A stretch of DNA of 64,000 bases from Beroe forskalii (lineage: Eukaryota > Ctenophora > Nuda > Beroida > Beroidae): assembly GCA_011033025.1 (NCBI GenBank), contig WFMF01000253.1, positions 124,001-188,000 of the forward strand, in the 5' to 3' direction. Position numbers and translations under genes: made by a program. Each line of letters begins with the position of its first letter. Positions within the stretch are counted from its first letter, which is position 1. The notes below the pieces were generated by a model that ran no database searches, was not told the DNA's origin, and worked only from the letters and a program-made list of their open reading frames with translations. Of this stretch, positions 1-10,200 are shown one piece after another.

Positions 1-456
1 AACAACAACAATCATGGCAACTCTGAAAATTACTGAACTTAATTGCTTTTGTAGCTGTGTCCTTATTGCTTGTTTGGAAAGAGTTTGACAATTGGGCCAA
101 TCTGGTTGTTGCTTTATTGGAACGCGCGCAAACTTTATCGAATCAAAAGCGCCTCAATTCATTGTCAGCAGAAAGCTCACGCGCGTATAAATTCTTGTTT
201 CCGTTGCTTTGTATCGGAATGGCGTCTATACCACGTAACATAATTTGAGTTACCTTGTTACAATTTACATTGTATTCATGAAAAGCGTGTAGATCCAGGT
301 GTACAGTCTTTTATTTATGAAATAAGCGATTATAAATGCTAAACGGCTCTTTCTTTTGTCAACATCGGGGTAACGTTATGATTTTAAAAAGCTCAAATCT
401 TTTGTCCTTTTATTTGCCTGAGCTATAGTAAAAGAAACGACCAACAATTTCTTCAG
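1..456 (+). other. Left-edge intron of the STIM-like gene
   Basis: Non-coding AT-rich sequence before the first recognisable STIM exon. It ends in a pyrimidine-rich tract and CAG acceptor at 451-456. No convincing upstream STIM exon (EF-hand, SAM or membrane segment) is visible, so those exons lie off the left edge. Confidence 0.6.
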
Positions 457-2070
457 GCTACACGAGGCTGAGATCAAAAACGAAACTGTGTCTAAAGAAA
501 AGCAGCACTTGGAGAAAAAGCTGAAAGTTGAAATTAGTCAAGCTAAGCTGAGCATGGTGTTTGTTTACGAATTGATATTTCTTTTACCCCATCTGTAAGT
601 AAACCAAGAACAAATTTCTCCCAGAAGTGCATCTATCATTTTCTTCTCCATTTAATTAGTCAAGCTAAGCTGGAAGCGGAGAGGCTAGCCAAAGAAAGAG
701 AAGCTACTAAAACCGAAGTGGAACGCTTAACATTGGCAGAGCAAGAACTAGCTCAGGTAAGATCTGATCCGGGAATAATTTGCTGTGTTAGATTAGCAGA
801 TTTAAGACTCATTATCGAAAAAATTGGTCCATTATTTTTTCACGATTTTTATATATACCTACATGCATATTGCATAAGCAATCTTGGTTCAGGTAAGATC
901 AGCCTTGACAAACGCTGAATCAAAGAACAGTCAGGCGTCTACGTTTAGCAAGGAATTACAAGTGTACCTGAAACTGACGTACAAGAAAGAAAGGGAGCAG
1001 TACAATGTGAAGAAAGCAGCGGCAGATAAGCAGCTTGAAGCAGCTAAGCAATGGGTGGGTAAAGATGGGTATTAGGTTTACTCTAATCAGTGGAAAATAG
1101 AAATTGAGCCTGTTTTGTGATTATTCCCAACCTCATAACGCGTGCTATCTTTTGCTGCAACTGAAACTCTAGATGCCTTCTTTACAGGGCCTGAAGATGA
1201 AGAAGAAACGGACTGGGGTGGTTAATTCCCTGAAAATGATTCACGGTAACTCGCTGGAGGCGGTTGAGAGCAGAATCAGCAGCGCTCGTTCTGCTCTGAT
1301 CGAGGCTACCTCAGATCTACAAGAACTGTCTTCTGTAAGTAGACAACTCATCTTGGTATCACTACTCTTCGCTAAACGTATCACCATTTGCCAATTCCCT
1401 TCGTTATACAACAGATGTTCAAATTTCCAGCAGAATTTGCCGATTCAGATACTCATATTTTACAAGCTTTTAAATTCTCCATCGACTGACGATTCCTTTT
1501 CAGAGATGGCGCCGTATCGAGACACTCTGTAACTTCAACATCACCTCTGCTGAACCAGAGACGGCTGACCAGTTCGGGAGTCAGATCTCTCTGGCAGACT
1601 CTGACAGCAACGCCTCCTCCCCTGAACCCTCCGTCTACTCTCGCTCCAACTCCACGCCCTCCACCAAGCTGATGTCAGCCGTCACCCCCACCCGTCTCAC
1701 TCAGAGCCTCAAGATCAAGGAGAAACAGGGCAAGAACCCCAAGTTCCACGGCAGTTCCCCAAACCTTAGTTCCCACGATTTGGTGCCCACGTCCCTGCCC
1801 CGTAATGCTTCCTCTAACGCTGTCAGAGATCTGATCACGAATAACAAGGACTCAAACCACTCGGCTTCCTCCTCGTCCTCCCAAACCACGAGCGGGAAAG
1901 ACTCTGCTAAACAGAAACGCGGCAAACTCAACGGCCACACTGACTCCGCTACTGAGAGCGATGATTCGGGCGAGAAGAGAAGGAAAGGAAAGAACTTGTG
2001 GCGGTTGGTTCGTGAGAGCAGACTCAATTCCGACCAAAAGTGGAAGGATTTGTTGAGCGATAAAGATTGA
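457..2070 (+). CDS. STIM: STIM-type ER calcium sensor, C-terminal half (partial, 5 exons)
   Basis: STIM proteins sense ER luminal calcium and open plasma-membrane Orai channels through the cytosolic SOAR/CAD domain. Exons read as 457-594, 660-756, 893-1054, 1188-1334 and 1504-2070, all phase-compatible. Exons 1-2 encode the end of coiled-coil 1 (HLEKKL, EQELAQVRSAL). Exons 3-4 encode SOAR: YLKLTYKKEREQYNVKK, then the basic KMKKKR patch, then the helix ending in ELSS. Exon 5 opens with RWRRIETLCNF, matching the end of human SOAR. The residue aligned with human STIM1 Phe394 is Leu, as in STIM2. The remaining tail is Ser/Pro-rich with a basic EKRRKGK stretch; I saw no S/TxIP EB1 motif and no C-terminal lysine-rich end like human STIM1. 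The first-exon donor is uncertain: the strong GTAAGT at 595 adds a hydrophobic segment. The N-terminus is off the window. Confidence 0.88.
532..550 (+). repeat. Direct repeat, left copy, at STIM exon/intron boundary
   Basis: AATTAGTCAAGCTAAGCTG occurs here in coding sequence and identically at 654-672 across the next 3' splice site, 122 bp apart. It encodes ISQAKL of coiled-coil 1. Confidence 0.95.
654..672 (+). repeat. Direct repeat, right copy, spanning STIM acceptor
   Basis: Second copy of the 19-bp repeat. The acceptor AG (658-659) lies inside it, so the intron is bounded by duplicated exon sequence. Confidence 0.95.
753..764 (+). repeat. Direct repeat at donor of next STIM intron
   Basis: TCAGGTAAGATC spans the donor (CAG|GTAAGA). 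The same 12 bases recur at 889-900 across the acceptor, where they are exon coding for QVRS. The donor consensus is therefore identical to the start of the following exon. Confidence 0.95.
889..900 (+). repeat. Direct repeat at acceptor of the same STIM intron
   Basis: Copy of 753-764. The exon begins at 893 with GTAAGATC, itself a perfect-looking 5' splice site directly after the acceptor AG. Confidence 0.95.
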
Positions 2071-2690
2071 ATGTGTCTTTCTGTCCGCTGATTTTATTTA
2101 TTGTTCGCAAACGTTCATTCGTGACAAATGTTCGAAGGAATTTCGTTCGTACATCTCTGTTTTATGAGAAGCAATTAGTCAATTGTTACATAGATTGTTC
2201 GTTAATACCCATCATTGGTCGCTTGTTCACCACCACAACTTGACTTAGTTGATGCTCAATTTCGTTTATTTCATGCGTTAGACCATCTGATGATTTATTT
2301 GATAACGATATTTGCTAGATAAATGCTATTTATGTTAATAATACTTTTCTCGATTATAATAATACATTTTATTGTTGTTGTTAGATTATGATCAGACCTT
2401 CATTGGAATTGTAAAGTGTGCGAGATTGTAAATTGCTATGATCAATATTTTGTTCTATCAGTTCAAATGCCTTATTGCCTTATCAAATGCCTTATTGCTT
2501 ATGTTATGAGGTTTTGAGCGAAATCTCGTCGAAATCTTGAAGCAAAGCTTCTTATCAGCTGCTTTAAGTTAACATATTACATAAGGCCTCTCGCTATTTT
2601 TCTCTATTGATTTGTGAAATCGTGAGCATGTTACTTAAATAGTAATTTAAGTCATTTTTTGATTGATCCTAGAATAAAAACAAGATTCAC
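2071..2690 (+). other. STIM 3' untranslated region with poly(A) signal
   Basis: AT-rich sequence after the TGA stop. The first well-placed AATAAA is at 2673-2678, a likely cleavage signal. A short local repeat of CAAATGCCTTATTGC is present near 2464-2498. Confidence 0.6.
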
Positions 2691-4370
2691 GATGCTTCAT
2701 GATATTTTCTTCGCAATGTTTGATGAACAGAATTCGTTTAAATGATACTTAGGATTTCCTGTATGATTTACCCTTTCTCCTAAATTATCCACGAAACTCA
2801 ATTTGAAACCTTGAGCGACTTTCAACTGCCATATAAGTAACTTGTAACTAAGTAAGTATATGTGTTCAAAGTGTGCACTGCACACTGCACTTGGATCGAT
2901 CGAAAGAACGCACAAATTACATGCTGTAATTTGAATTGAATTTTTGAGGAATTTCCGCGTTCTTGCGAAATTTGGCATATCTTTCGATCGACGCATCTGC
3001 AAACTGTAACATATTGGTTATACTTAGACTGTGCCATAGTGTTCGTATGCACGTACTACTGCCATCTTGAATATGGATCTGGATGATGTTTGTCTGGGAT
3101 TTATCGCTATATCGATAAGATTTGAACATCCTGGCTGCGTGTCAAGTATCACCAGACAATCTGGGATTGTGTACAGAATTGCTAAACAGTAAACACGTAT
3201 ATCCCTGTGTGGCTCGCGCGGCGCGTACACACACCTAATACCTATGCGGGCTTAGGAATGTACATAATTACGAAGAATATTGCTGTGTTGCAATTATTAG
3301 TTTGTCATGTCATTGTCAATTTAAATTTAAACATTGAAGTAAAATTTTAAACAAATTGCATTGTTTTTCATTCTGCTAATGCCTTGTTCACATATTACGT
3401 AATCAATTTTTGGGGTCGGTCTGCCAATTACAAACGTTAACGAGAGCCTTCATTATCTCTTTATCTCAACTTCGCGTCCGCTTCAGGCAGGATTTGCAAA
3501 TTGTTTTTAGCAGGGATTATGGTAAGGGTTCTTGTTAGGTTATGTTAGTTATAGTTTAAGTTTTTTGGTACGGCGTCGGCCGTTGACAGAATTTGTAGGA
3601 TGCGCTCAACGTTCCACATACATGCATAATTGCATTGAACGGTCACATATGAGCTTTCGCCGCAATCAGGGACAACATTTGGTAAGGATGCGGAGAATTA
3701 AACGGGTTGTTGAACGGTCGAACAGTGCAGTCACATTTGGCGTTGACAGACCCTCTCGAGAACCATCCAGTCGGGCCAGGAGAAATAAACATCGTACGAC
3801 AACATGATTGCAGTTGTGCGGCGCGCTTCCAGGGGCTCCAGGGCTAGGGATGCGCCGCGCGCAGCGCACGCACACCTATGCGGGCCTGTTAAATAAACTT
3901 CCACAAACCATGAAACCACAAACCACATAACTATAGCCAATTCTAAAGGCGTCGCAAAACGCCAAAATAAACGAAAAACGTCCGTGGTCCGTCGTTGCCA
4001 GACGTTGCCTGGTTTATATTTTTCCGCGCCGCGCACTCTGTGCGCGTAACCAGGGCCCTGGTTAGGGCAAAGCCAAAGGCATCGCGATCCGAAATGCATG
4101 CCGCGTTAGGGCCAAAATAAACAAGGAACGTCCGTCAATCGCATCGCGAGCTGCGCGCGCCTTTTTTCAAATAAAGCGCGTGTGCTGTAGAAAAATGGCA
4201 CGCGCGCCAATGGGTAAAACTACTATTATAACGGCAAACGGACACCTGTTTATAATGCAATGGTCACCTGTGTTCATTGATGTAAGCCGGTGAATTAAAT
4301 ATTGTAGATTTGTGTTTAAATGCAAGCCGATGAATTGAGTTTTGTAGATTTGTGATGGTTTAATACGATT
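2691..4370. other. Intergenic region with GC-rich interspersed repeat fragments
   Basis: No gene is supported here. 3385-3450 contains a fragment of the MITE family seen intact at 32177-32328 (ATTACGTAATCAATTTTTGG). 3200-3240 and 3810-4150 hold GC-rich fragments with CCTATGCGGGC, GCGCGTAACCAGGG and CTGGTTAGGGCAA that recur at 20860-20915 and 21640-21700. AT-rich filler surrounds them. Confidence 0.6.
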
Positions 4371-4391
4371 AATGATCAATCACTTCAAACA
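4371..4391 (+). repeat. Flanking direct repeat (left), Penelope-like insertion
   Basis: A 21-bp sequence beginning AATGATCAATCACTTCAAAC that recurs exactly at 6351-6371. It brackets the Penelope-like ORF and is best read as a target-site duplication. Confidence 0.85.
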
Positions 4392-4883
4392 TCTTGTCTT
4401 ATATTAATTTTTCTCGAGAATGGGTTGAATATTTGTGATTCGAGTTGATATATCATGTCAAAAATATTCTATTTCTATTTCAATTACTTCCATCAAATAT
4501 CAATGTTAATATTGTTACTTAAGGACAAACATTCAAAAATGATTATGAAGCTCAAGTCAGTATTTTTTCTGAATCTTCATCTAAGGGCACAATCCCATTC
4601 TTTTCATTTTCATCATAGACTGGTTGGGTAAACAATTGACCATTGACCATATTTTTAATGCAATTTTAATGCAATAGTATGTTATCAATACCTATTTTGG
4701 TACATATTTATAGCTCGCCAGACTCTCTGAGTTTGGGCATGTGCAAGTGCACAACGTCTGACAATTTATAGCTATATTAATATCTATCAAGTCACTTTTT
4801 GGCCTTGTAAAAGATACGACTTTTTGATAGTATGAATTATTATGCCCTTACTTTTGCTGAGTATGAGCCTGTCTTAAAAGCAG

Positions 4884-5939
4884 TTGAATTTGAATTTGAA
4901 TTTGAATTTTAATATAAGTTTTACAGCACAATTACAACAGGCCACTGATGCTAGAGTCTACTTAAACTACTCTAGCCACCATCCTCGACAAACATTCCCT
5001 TCTATAGTTTATTCACAAGGCCTGAGATATAGAAGGATCATTAATGATGACATAAAACTCTTTAGACGATTGGATGAGTTAAAGGGTTGTTTTATCAGAT
5101 CTGGCTACCCTAATAAGATGGTGGAGAATATTCTGGATGATGTTGTTAGAAGACCAAGGAACCTGCAATACAAGAAGAAAGAGAGTAAGCCCCCTAACGA
5201 GGTTTTGTGGATACAAACTTTTGGGCCAGACACCCCAGCCATCACAAAGGTATTTAAGGAGGCCAACCACATGTTGCAAAAATGTCCTGTCTGGGCTAAT
5301 AACAATAAGGTTATTGGTGTTATCAATCGTAGATCACAAAATCTAGGGGATCTGATCTTCAAGAGTGTCTTTTTTGCGCTGTCTTCAAATAGCAGTCAGG
5401 GAACCAATTCCTGTACTCCCCTTATCAGTCAGAATAGATCAAGAAGAAAAGGTAGACCTTGTGCTAGCTGTCATATGATGTCTAATTGTGGTTCCTTGGT
5501 TTCATCAGCTACTGGGCAATCTTATAAACTCCCTGGAGGTGACTGCAAGACAAGGAATGTTATATACTGTGCTGAGTGCTTGCTTTGTGGCAAACAGTAT
5601 ACTGGGAAATCCACAAATAGGCTTCAAACAAGGATAGCTGGCCATAGGTCACATGTAGGCTATGGAGAAGACACCATAAGTGAATCAGATGAAAGAACCT
5701 TGGCTGAACATCTGCAAGAAATACATCATCTTCACTCAGTGGACACTTTTAATAGCAACTACACCTTTTCAGTTCTTGAGGTAAGCCCCAGGAATCTGGA
5801 CCTGGCTGAACAACAGTGGGTGAACAGATTACTTACCATTCAGCCATTTGGGTTGAACAAAGAAAAGCCTGGTGGTGTACTTGATTCATTCAGAGTGATG
5901 GCAAATAGGTCACTGGGTCTCAAGATCCAGTGCTTGTAA
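4884..5939 (+). CDS. Penelope-like element ORF remnant with GIY-YIG endonuclease
   Basis: The open frame runs about 350 codons to a TAA at 5937-5939. It begins at a TTG in a TGAATT repeat, so the true element coding probably starts near 4920. The N-terminal third (SSHHPRQTFPSIVYSQGLRY, then LDELKGCFIRSGYP) matches the post-RT linker of Penelope-like elements. A cysteine cluster (CASC) is followed by a GIY-YIG nuclease: VIYCAECLLCGKQYTGKST, R and H of the catalytic helix (RIAGHR), and a later AEQQWVNRLL. In autonomous elements this nuclease nicks target DNA to prime reverse transcription. The RT is missing, so this is a fragment, although its frame is intact for over 1 kb. Confidence 0.82.
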   Translation: MNLNLNLNFNISFTAQLQQATDARVYLNYSSHHPRQTFPSIVYSQGLRYRRIINDDIKLFRRLDELKGCFIRSGYPNKMVENILDDVVRRPRNLQYKKKESKPPNEVLWIQTFGPDTPAITKVFKEANHMLQKCPVWANNNKVIGVINRRSQNLGDLIFKSVFFALSSNSSQGTNSCTPLISQNRSRRKGRPCASCHMMSNCGSLVSSATGQSYKLPGGDCKTRNVIYCAECLLCGKQYTGKSTNRLQTRIAGHRSHVGYGEDTISESDERTLAEHLQEIHHLHSVDTFNSNYTFSVLEVSPRNLDLAEQQWVNRLLTIQPFGLNKEKPGGVLDSFRVMANRSLGLKIQCL

Positions 5940-6237
5940 CTCTTTTTTTATATATAATTTGGTTAATTGATTCACTTGTAATAATTCTCATTATCAAGTC
6001 AGTGCCATTATTTTGTTAAACTTGAAATTTTATGATTTTGATATATTTACCAGTTAGTTGTATTTTATATTTGATATTAAAGTCCGTTTTTCCCATGGTT
6101 GCACATATTATCACCTTTTTTTAATTCATCATGTTCATTTTCCATTGAAGATGGGATGCTTTTAAAGTTTTTACATCAATTTGAATGGTTTTCATATTTC
6201 ATATCACCATACCATCATAATCTCAGAATGTTGTGTC

Positions 6238-6308
6238 ACACTTTGTGGAGTTCCTGAAGAAGAGATATTTTATCTCGAAACTGACAGTTGAATAGCGGTG
6301 CAAAGTGT
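6238..6308 (+). ncRNA. Hammerhead-like ribozyme motif in the Penelope 3' region
   Basis: The outer arms ACACTTTG (6238-6245) and CAAAGTGT (6301-6308) pair perfectly. Inside them come GTTC, CTGAAGA (the CUGANGA core), a GAGATA/TATCTC hairpin, GAA, a 3-bp ACT/AGT hairpin, U, then GAAT pairing back to GTTC. This is the type I hammerhead strand order. Penelope-like elements are known to carry hammerhead motifs with very short stem III. Deviations: one extra A between the CUGAAGA core and stem II, and a predicted GUU rather than GUC cleavage triplet. Cleavage activity is not shown. Confidence 0.6.
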
Positions 6309-6350
6309 ATGGGTTTGATTTCATATTTGAGAATTTTTGTGTTTCACTGA

Positions 6351-6371
6351 AATGATCAATCACTTCAAACA
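6351..6371 (+). repeat. Flanking direct repeat (right), Penelope-like insertion
   Basis: Exact second copy of the 21-bp sequence at 4371-4391. It defines the right boundary of the retroelement insertion. Confidence 0.85.
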
Positions 6372-7229
6372 AGTATATATTTTCAATAATTTATATGAAG
6401 AAGCTTATTGACTGTGCTGAAGGAAAGCACTCAGTCAATCACTAGGACTGTTAACAAGGCCACCACCAACTTAAGACATTAAGATAAAATATTTAATTTT
6501 ATATAATATATTTAATTTTATTCATTAGAAAATTGCACTCTCTTAACAGTGCATACTGGAGAAACTATTTAACTTATGTACAAAAATAAAGATGCATTTT
6601 AATGACTTGCCAAGGTCAAGCTGCATTTTTAAGACATTCCCAGGTCTAACTAAAAATAATAATTGAAATTTAAAAGTACCATAAACAACTGAAGAATTAT
6701 AATTCACTGGGCAGTGTTCTCAATTTCCAATCTACAGTATTCTCAAAACTTTTTTTGTCTTGTTGATGATAAAGTTAAGATAAAGACCAAAGAGAAATTT
6801 TCAGTTTCATTCAGGCAGGTGGTCAATACACTTGTCAGTGCTATACCAGGGGGTGACTGCTGGGGGGCCTACCTCATACAAAGCTCTTGCAATTTAAATA
6901 CGCTGACAACTGAGGTATGTATTGGACTAATGATGCCTGCACACCACTCATCTTGGTGTGACTCACTTAGATCATGTTGGTGTTCACTGTTGAAGTACTG
7001 AGTTGGAAGAAAAGTCTTGCAGATTGATGACATGAAGAAAGTTTTCTTTCTTTTGCAGTCTGGACTGACTTGACAACCTACTGTCAAAACTATTAGATTT
7101 TTGCAGTGTGGGCTGACTTGACTGTCTGTGTTTCAATCGACTACAGTGTAATACTTTCATATCATATTAATTATCAAAGATTTTTTGAGAATCTAAAATG
7201 ATAAATTAGTTCATTAAATAATTCTACAG
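6372..7229. other. AT-rich 5' flank or first intron of the zinc-finger gene
   Basis: No coding exon is recognised. 6878-7050 is a member of an interspersed repeat also found at 48228-48425 (shared GCCTGCACACCACTCATCTT, GTCTTGCAGATTGATG). A pyrimidine tract and CAG acceptor at 7221-7229 indicate that a 5' untranslated exon lies upstream. Confidence 0.5.
6878..7050 (+). repeat. Interspersed repeat, shared with 48228-48425
   Basis: About 170 bp with matching blocks in the same order as 48228-48425: CCTGCACACCACTCATCTTG, CATGTTGGTGTTCA, GAGTTGGA, TCTTGCAGATTGATG and TGAAGAAAG. Family unknown. Confidence 0.75.
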
Positions 7230-7265
7230 ATTTCTTGACAGTTGTATTAGTTCCCAGTGAATGCT

Positions 7266-10200
7266 ATGACTACACTTTATTACTCAATATTTGAGGCAAT
7301 GTCTAATCAGATACCCCTATCCACTGATTCTTCAATGGATGAGAACAATGCAACAGTTGACAAGATTAAAGATATCTTGGCTAAGGTTTGTTGAATTATT
7401 TCATCTTAAAGGTGCATGACACGAAAAAAACAACTTTGCTTAAAATAGTAGCAGATCACTAGTGGATCACGCCTATGTATATCTTGCGGCGTGTGCCTAA
7501 TTAGATCACCCTAATTAGAGCCCCCAAAGATTCCGTTTTCTGCAGCAATACAGCACCTTGCGCTGCATATCAATATCAACAACAGTACGCAAGCGATACA
7601 GCAAGGCTAATTGTATTATAATTACAGTCTTGGTGCTACATCCCACTTTTCAACCGCATAATTATGACATTGATTAATATCATTTGATTCGTCAAGCTGA
7701 AAAATTTATAAAAACAGATGCTTTATGCGACAAAATGAACAGTTTCAACAGTCAATTCAATTTGTTTTGACTGGATCACTATAGCCAGTGTAATTTCCAT
7801 GTGGGTCCAGAGTGAACTGGTGTTGGAGTGTGGAGATGCTCAATGCACTGGTGTCAGAGTGCATTGCTCTCGGAGTGGATTGGACATTGGTGAAGTGAAC
7901 TGGAGCCACAGTTGGATGGTGCCCGAGCACACTGCTGACAATTAATGGTGTCAATGTAATTAGAATTTACTGGTGTCACTTGTCAGGGCGTCAGGCTCAG
8001 AGTGCGCTGGTATCAGAATGCACTGGTGTTAGAGTGTAATGGTGTTAGAGTAAACTCGTGTGAGAGTGCCCTGCTGTCAAAGCACACGAGTCATATTCCA
8101 GAATGACGTAGTGTTAGAGTGCACTGGTGTCAGAGTGCTCTCCAGTGTCAAAGAGTCAGAGTGTACTGGTCGTTGAGTGCACTAATGTGGTATCAGACTC
8201 AGGGTGTGTTTGTATTACTATTAGAGTGCGCTGGTGTTGCAGTGTACTGGTCTAAGAGTGCGCTGGTCTAAGAGTGCGCTGGTGTTAGAGTGCGCTGGTG
8301 TCAGAGTGGACTGGTGTCAGATCAGAGTGGACAGGTGTCAGATCAGAGTGCACTGGTTTCAGATCAGAGTGCACTGGTTTCAGAGTGCACTGGTCTAAGA
8401 ATGCGCTGGTGTTAGAGTGGATTGGTGTCAGAGTGGACTGGTGTCAGATCAGAGTACACTGGTGTCAGATCAGAGTGCACTGGTTTCAGATCAGAGTGCA
8501 CTGGTTTCAGAGTACACTGGTCTAAGAGTGCACTGGTGTCTGAGTGTACTGGTTAGAACGCTGAAGATTCGTAATTGTTGAAACTTGAAATGCATAGTTT
8601 AATTCGTTTTAACTATTAAGCTATTATTACGGTAATTGAACAGTTCAAAAAGCCTTATTACAGTGTGTTGACAAGAGTACATAATTAGTCGAGGTGTCTA
8701 AAACGAGAAACACGTATTTTACAGCACAACATGAAACTAAACACGAACAGAAACATGGAACGCAATGTAAACAATACATGATCAGAAGCGAAGGTGCTGT
8801 ATTGCTGAATCCGGCACAAATTAGTTTATCCAATTAGACCGGTAATACATGAAATTTACACGCCCATACTCACCACAAGTTTTTGTTATGCTATAAGGAT
8901 CACATTAAGCCAATAAAATGTATATGTTAATTTTTCATGATTATCGCGTCATGCACCTTTAAGTCAACTTAATCTTGTATCTTTTGACAAGAAAATGAGA
9001 GGCAACCTTCATAGTTCATATTTTGTTAACCATTTCAGCTCAAGTCAGTTTTATGATATGAGCTATATAGTTGGAAATGTATGCTTTTTCTTAACTATCT
9101 AACCTCTTCATAGTATGCCAACAAGAAGAGGATAGATAGTTTAGGCTTTGGTTGTACCAGGTGTTCCAAAAAAGTTTTCATTGATATGGATATTGGGTGG
9201 TCGATTTTTGCAAAAACAGTTTGAAGTGCCTAGCACTAAAATGTCCTTGTATTCAATGAGCAGTTTTTGGCTAACCTTCATTTCCAGAGCTGAAAATGAA
9301 TCTGGGTAAACATTAGTTAAATAATGCTCTACTAATACCCAAAATATCCTGAAAGTTTCCTTCAATTTGTTCATAAGACCTCTGAGTTATTTTCAATTCA
9401 ATCAAAGTGGCAAGTCTAGGAAACCCTAATTAGATCTTATGTTGAATTTGAAACACTGTTGAACTTTATTTGATTTTGAAATTTTAGTATTGTAAAAATT
9501 GCAAACTTGCACATGCCTTTATTCTCTTGTTTCAGATGTCCTCAGCAACAACTTGTACTGCAAGTACATCTGATAACCTGGTCCCCCCACACATGCTGCC
9601 CAGACAATGTTCTCTCCCAAGTCTTTCACTTCCTTATATGCCCCGAACACCTCCAAAGGAGAGTTACACTTTAGAGGATTTTCAGTGCAAATATTGCCAT
9701 AGGCCATTTTTTTCAAAACGTGAGTTAGGTAAACATACAGAAAGTGTCCACTTCATTGAGGTTTACAAGCCATCTCATTGGTGTTCAGTTTGCACATCCT
9801 CCTTCTCATCTGATAAAGAGCTCACTAAGCACATGCAATCCTATCATGGAGGTATGGAACCGGATGGAGGGACTACTTGCAACTTATGTTTCCTTAAGTT
9901 TCAACATTCAAAGCTTCTCACTAATCATATGACCATGTATCATGTTCCACACATGTCTTGTTCTCTTTGTGCCCGTGCTTTCACAGATGTGGAAACAGTC
10001 TGGAATCACTTGCTTGATGATCACAAGGTAAGACCAAAGGAAATTAAATGCAATTTGTGTGATGCAGTCTTTGAAAATCCTGATGCTTATGATGATCACA
10101 ACAAGTTGGCCCATGCATTCCCATGTATGCTGTGTCAGAGGAGTGTTGAGGATCGTGAGAAGTTACAAGAGCATCTTGAAGAGTCTCATAACAAACATTT

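Larger units (their letters stand above)
4392..6350 (+). mobile_element. 5'-truncated Penelope-like retroelement
   Basis: About 1.96 kb bounded by the 21-bp direct repeats. It contains the C-terminal part of a Penelope-like polyprotein (post-RT linker plus GIY-YIG endonuclease) and a hammerhead-like RNA fold near its 3' end. The reverse transcriptase palm and fingers are absent, so this copy is 5'-truncated and non-autonomous. A short TGAATT microsatellite precedes the open frame. No second terminal copy (pLTR) was seen on the 5' side. Confidence 0.8.

Noticed and set aside
57..248. Upstream STIM transmembrane exon
   Set aside because: The short hydrophobic frame does not resemble the STIM membrane segment and lacks matching splice phases.
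8298..8525. 75-codon repeat protein
   Set aside because: Direct translation of the 16/21-bp minisatellite.
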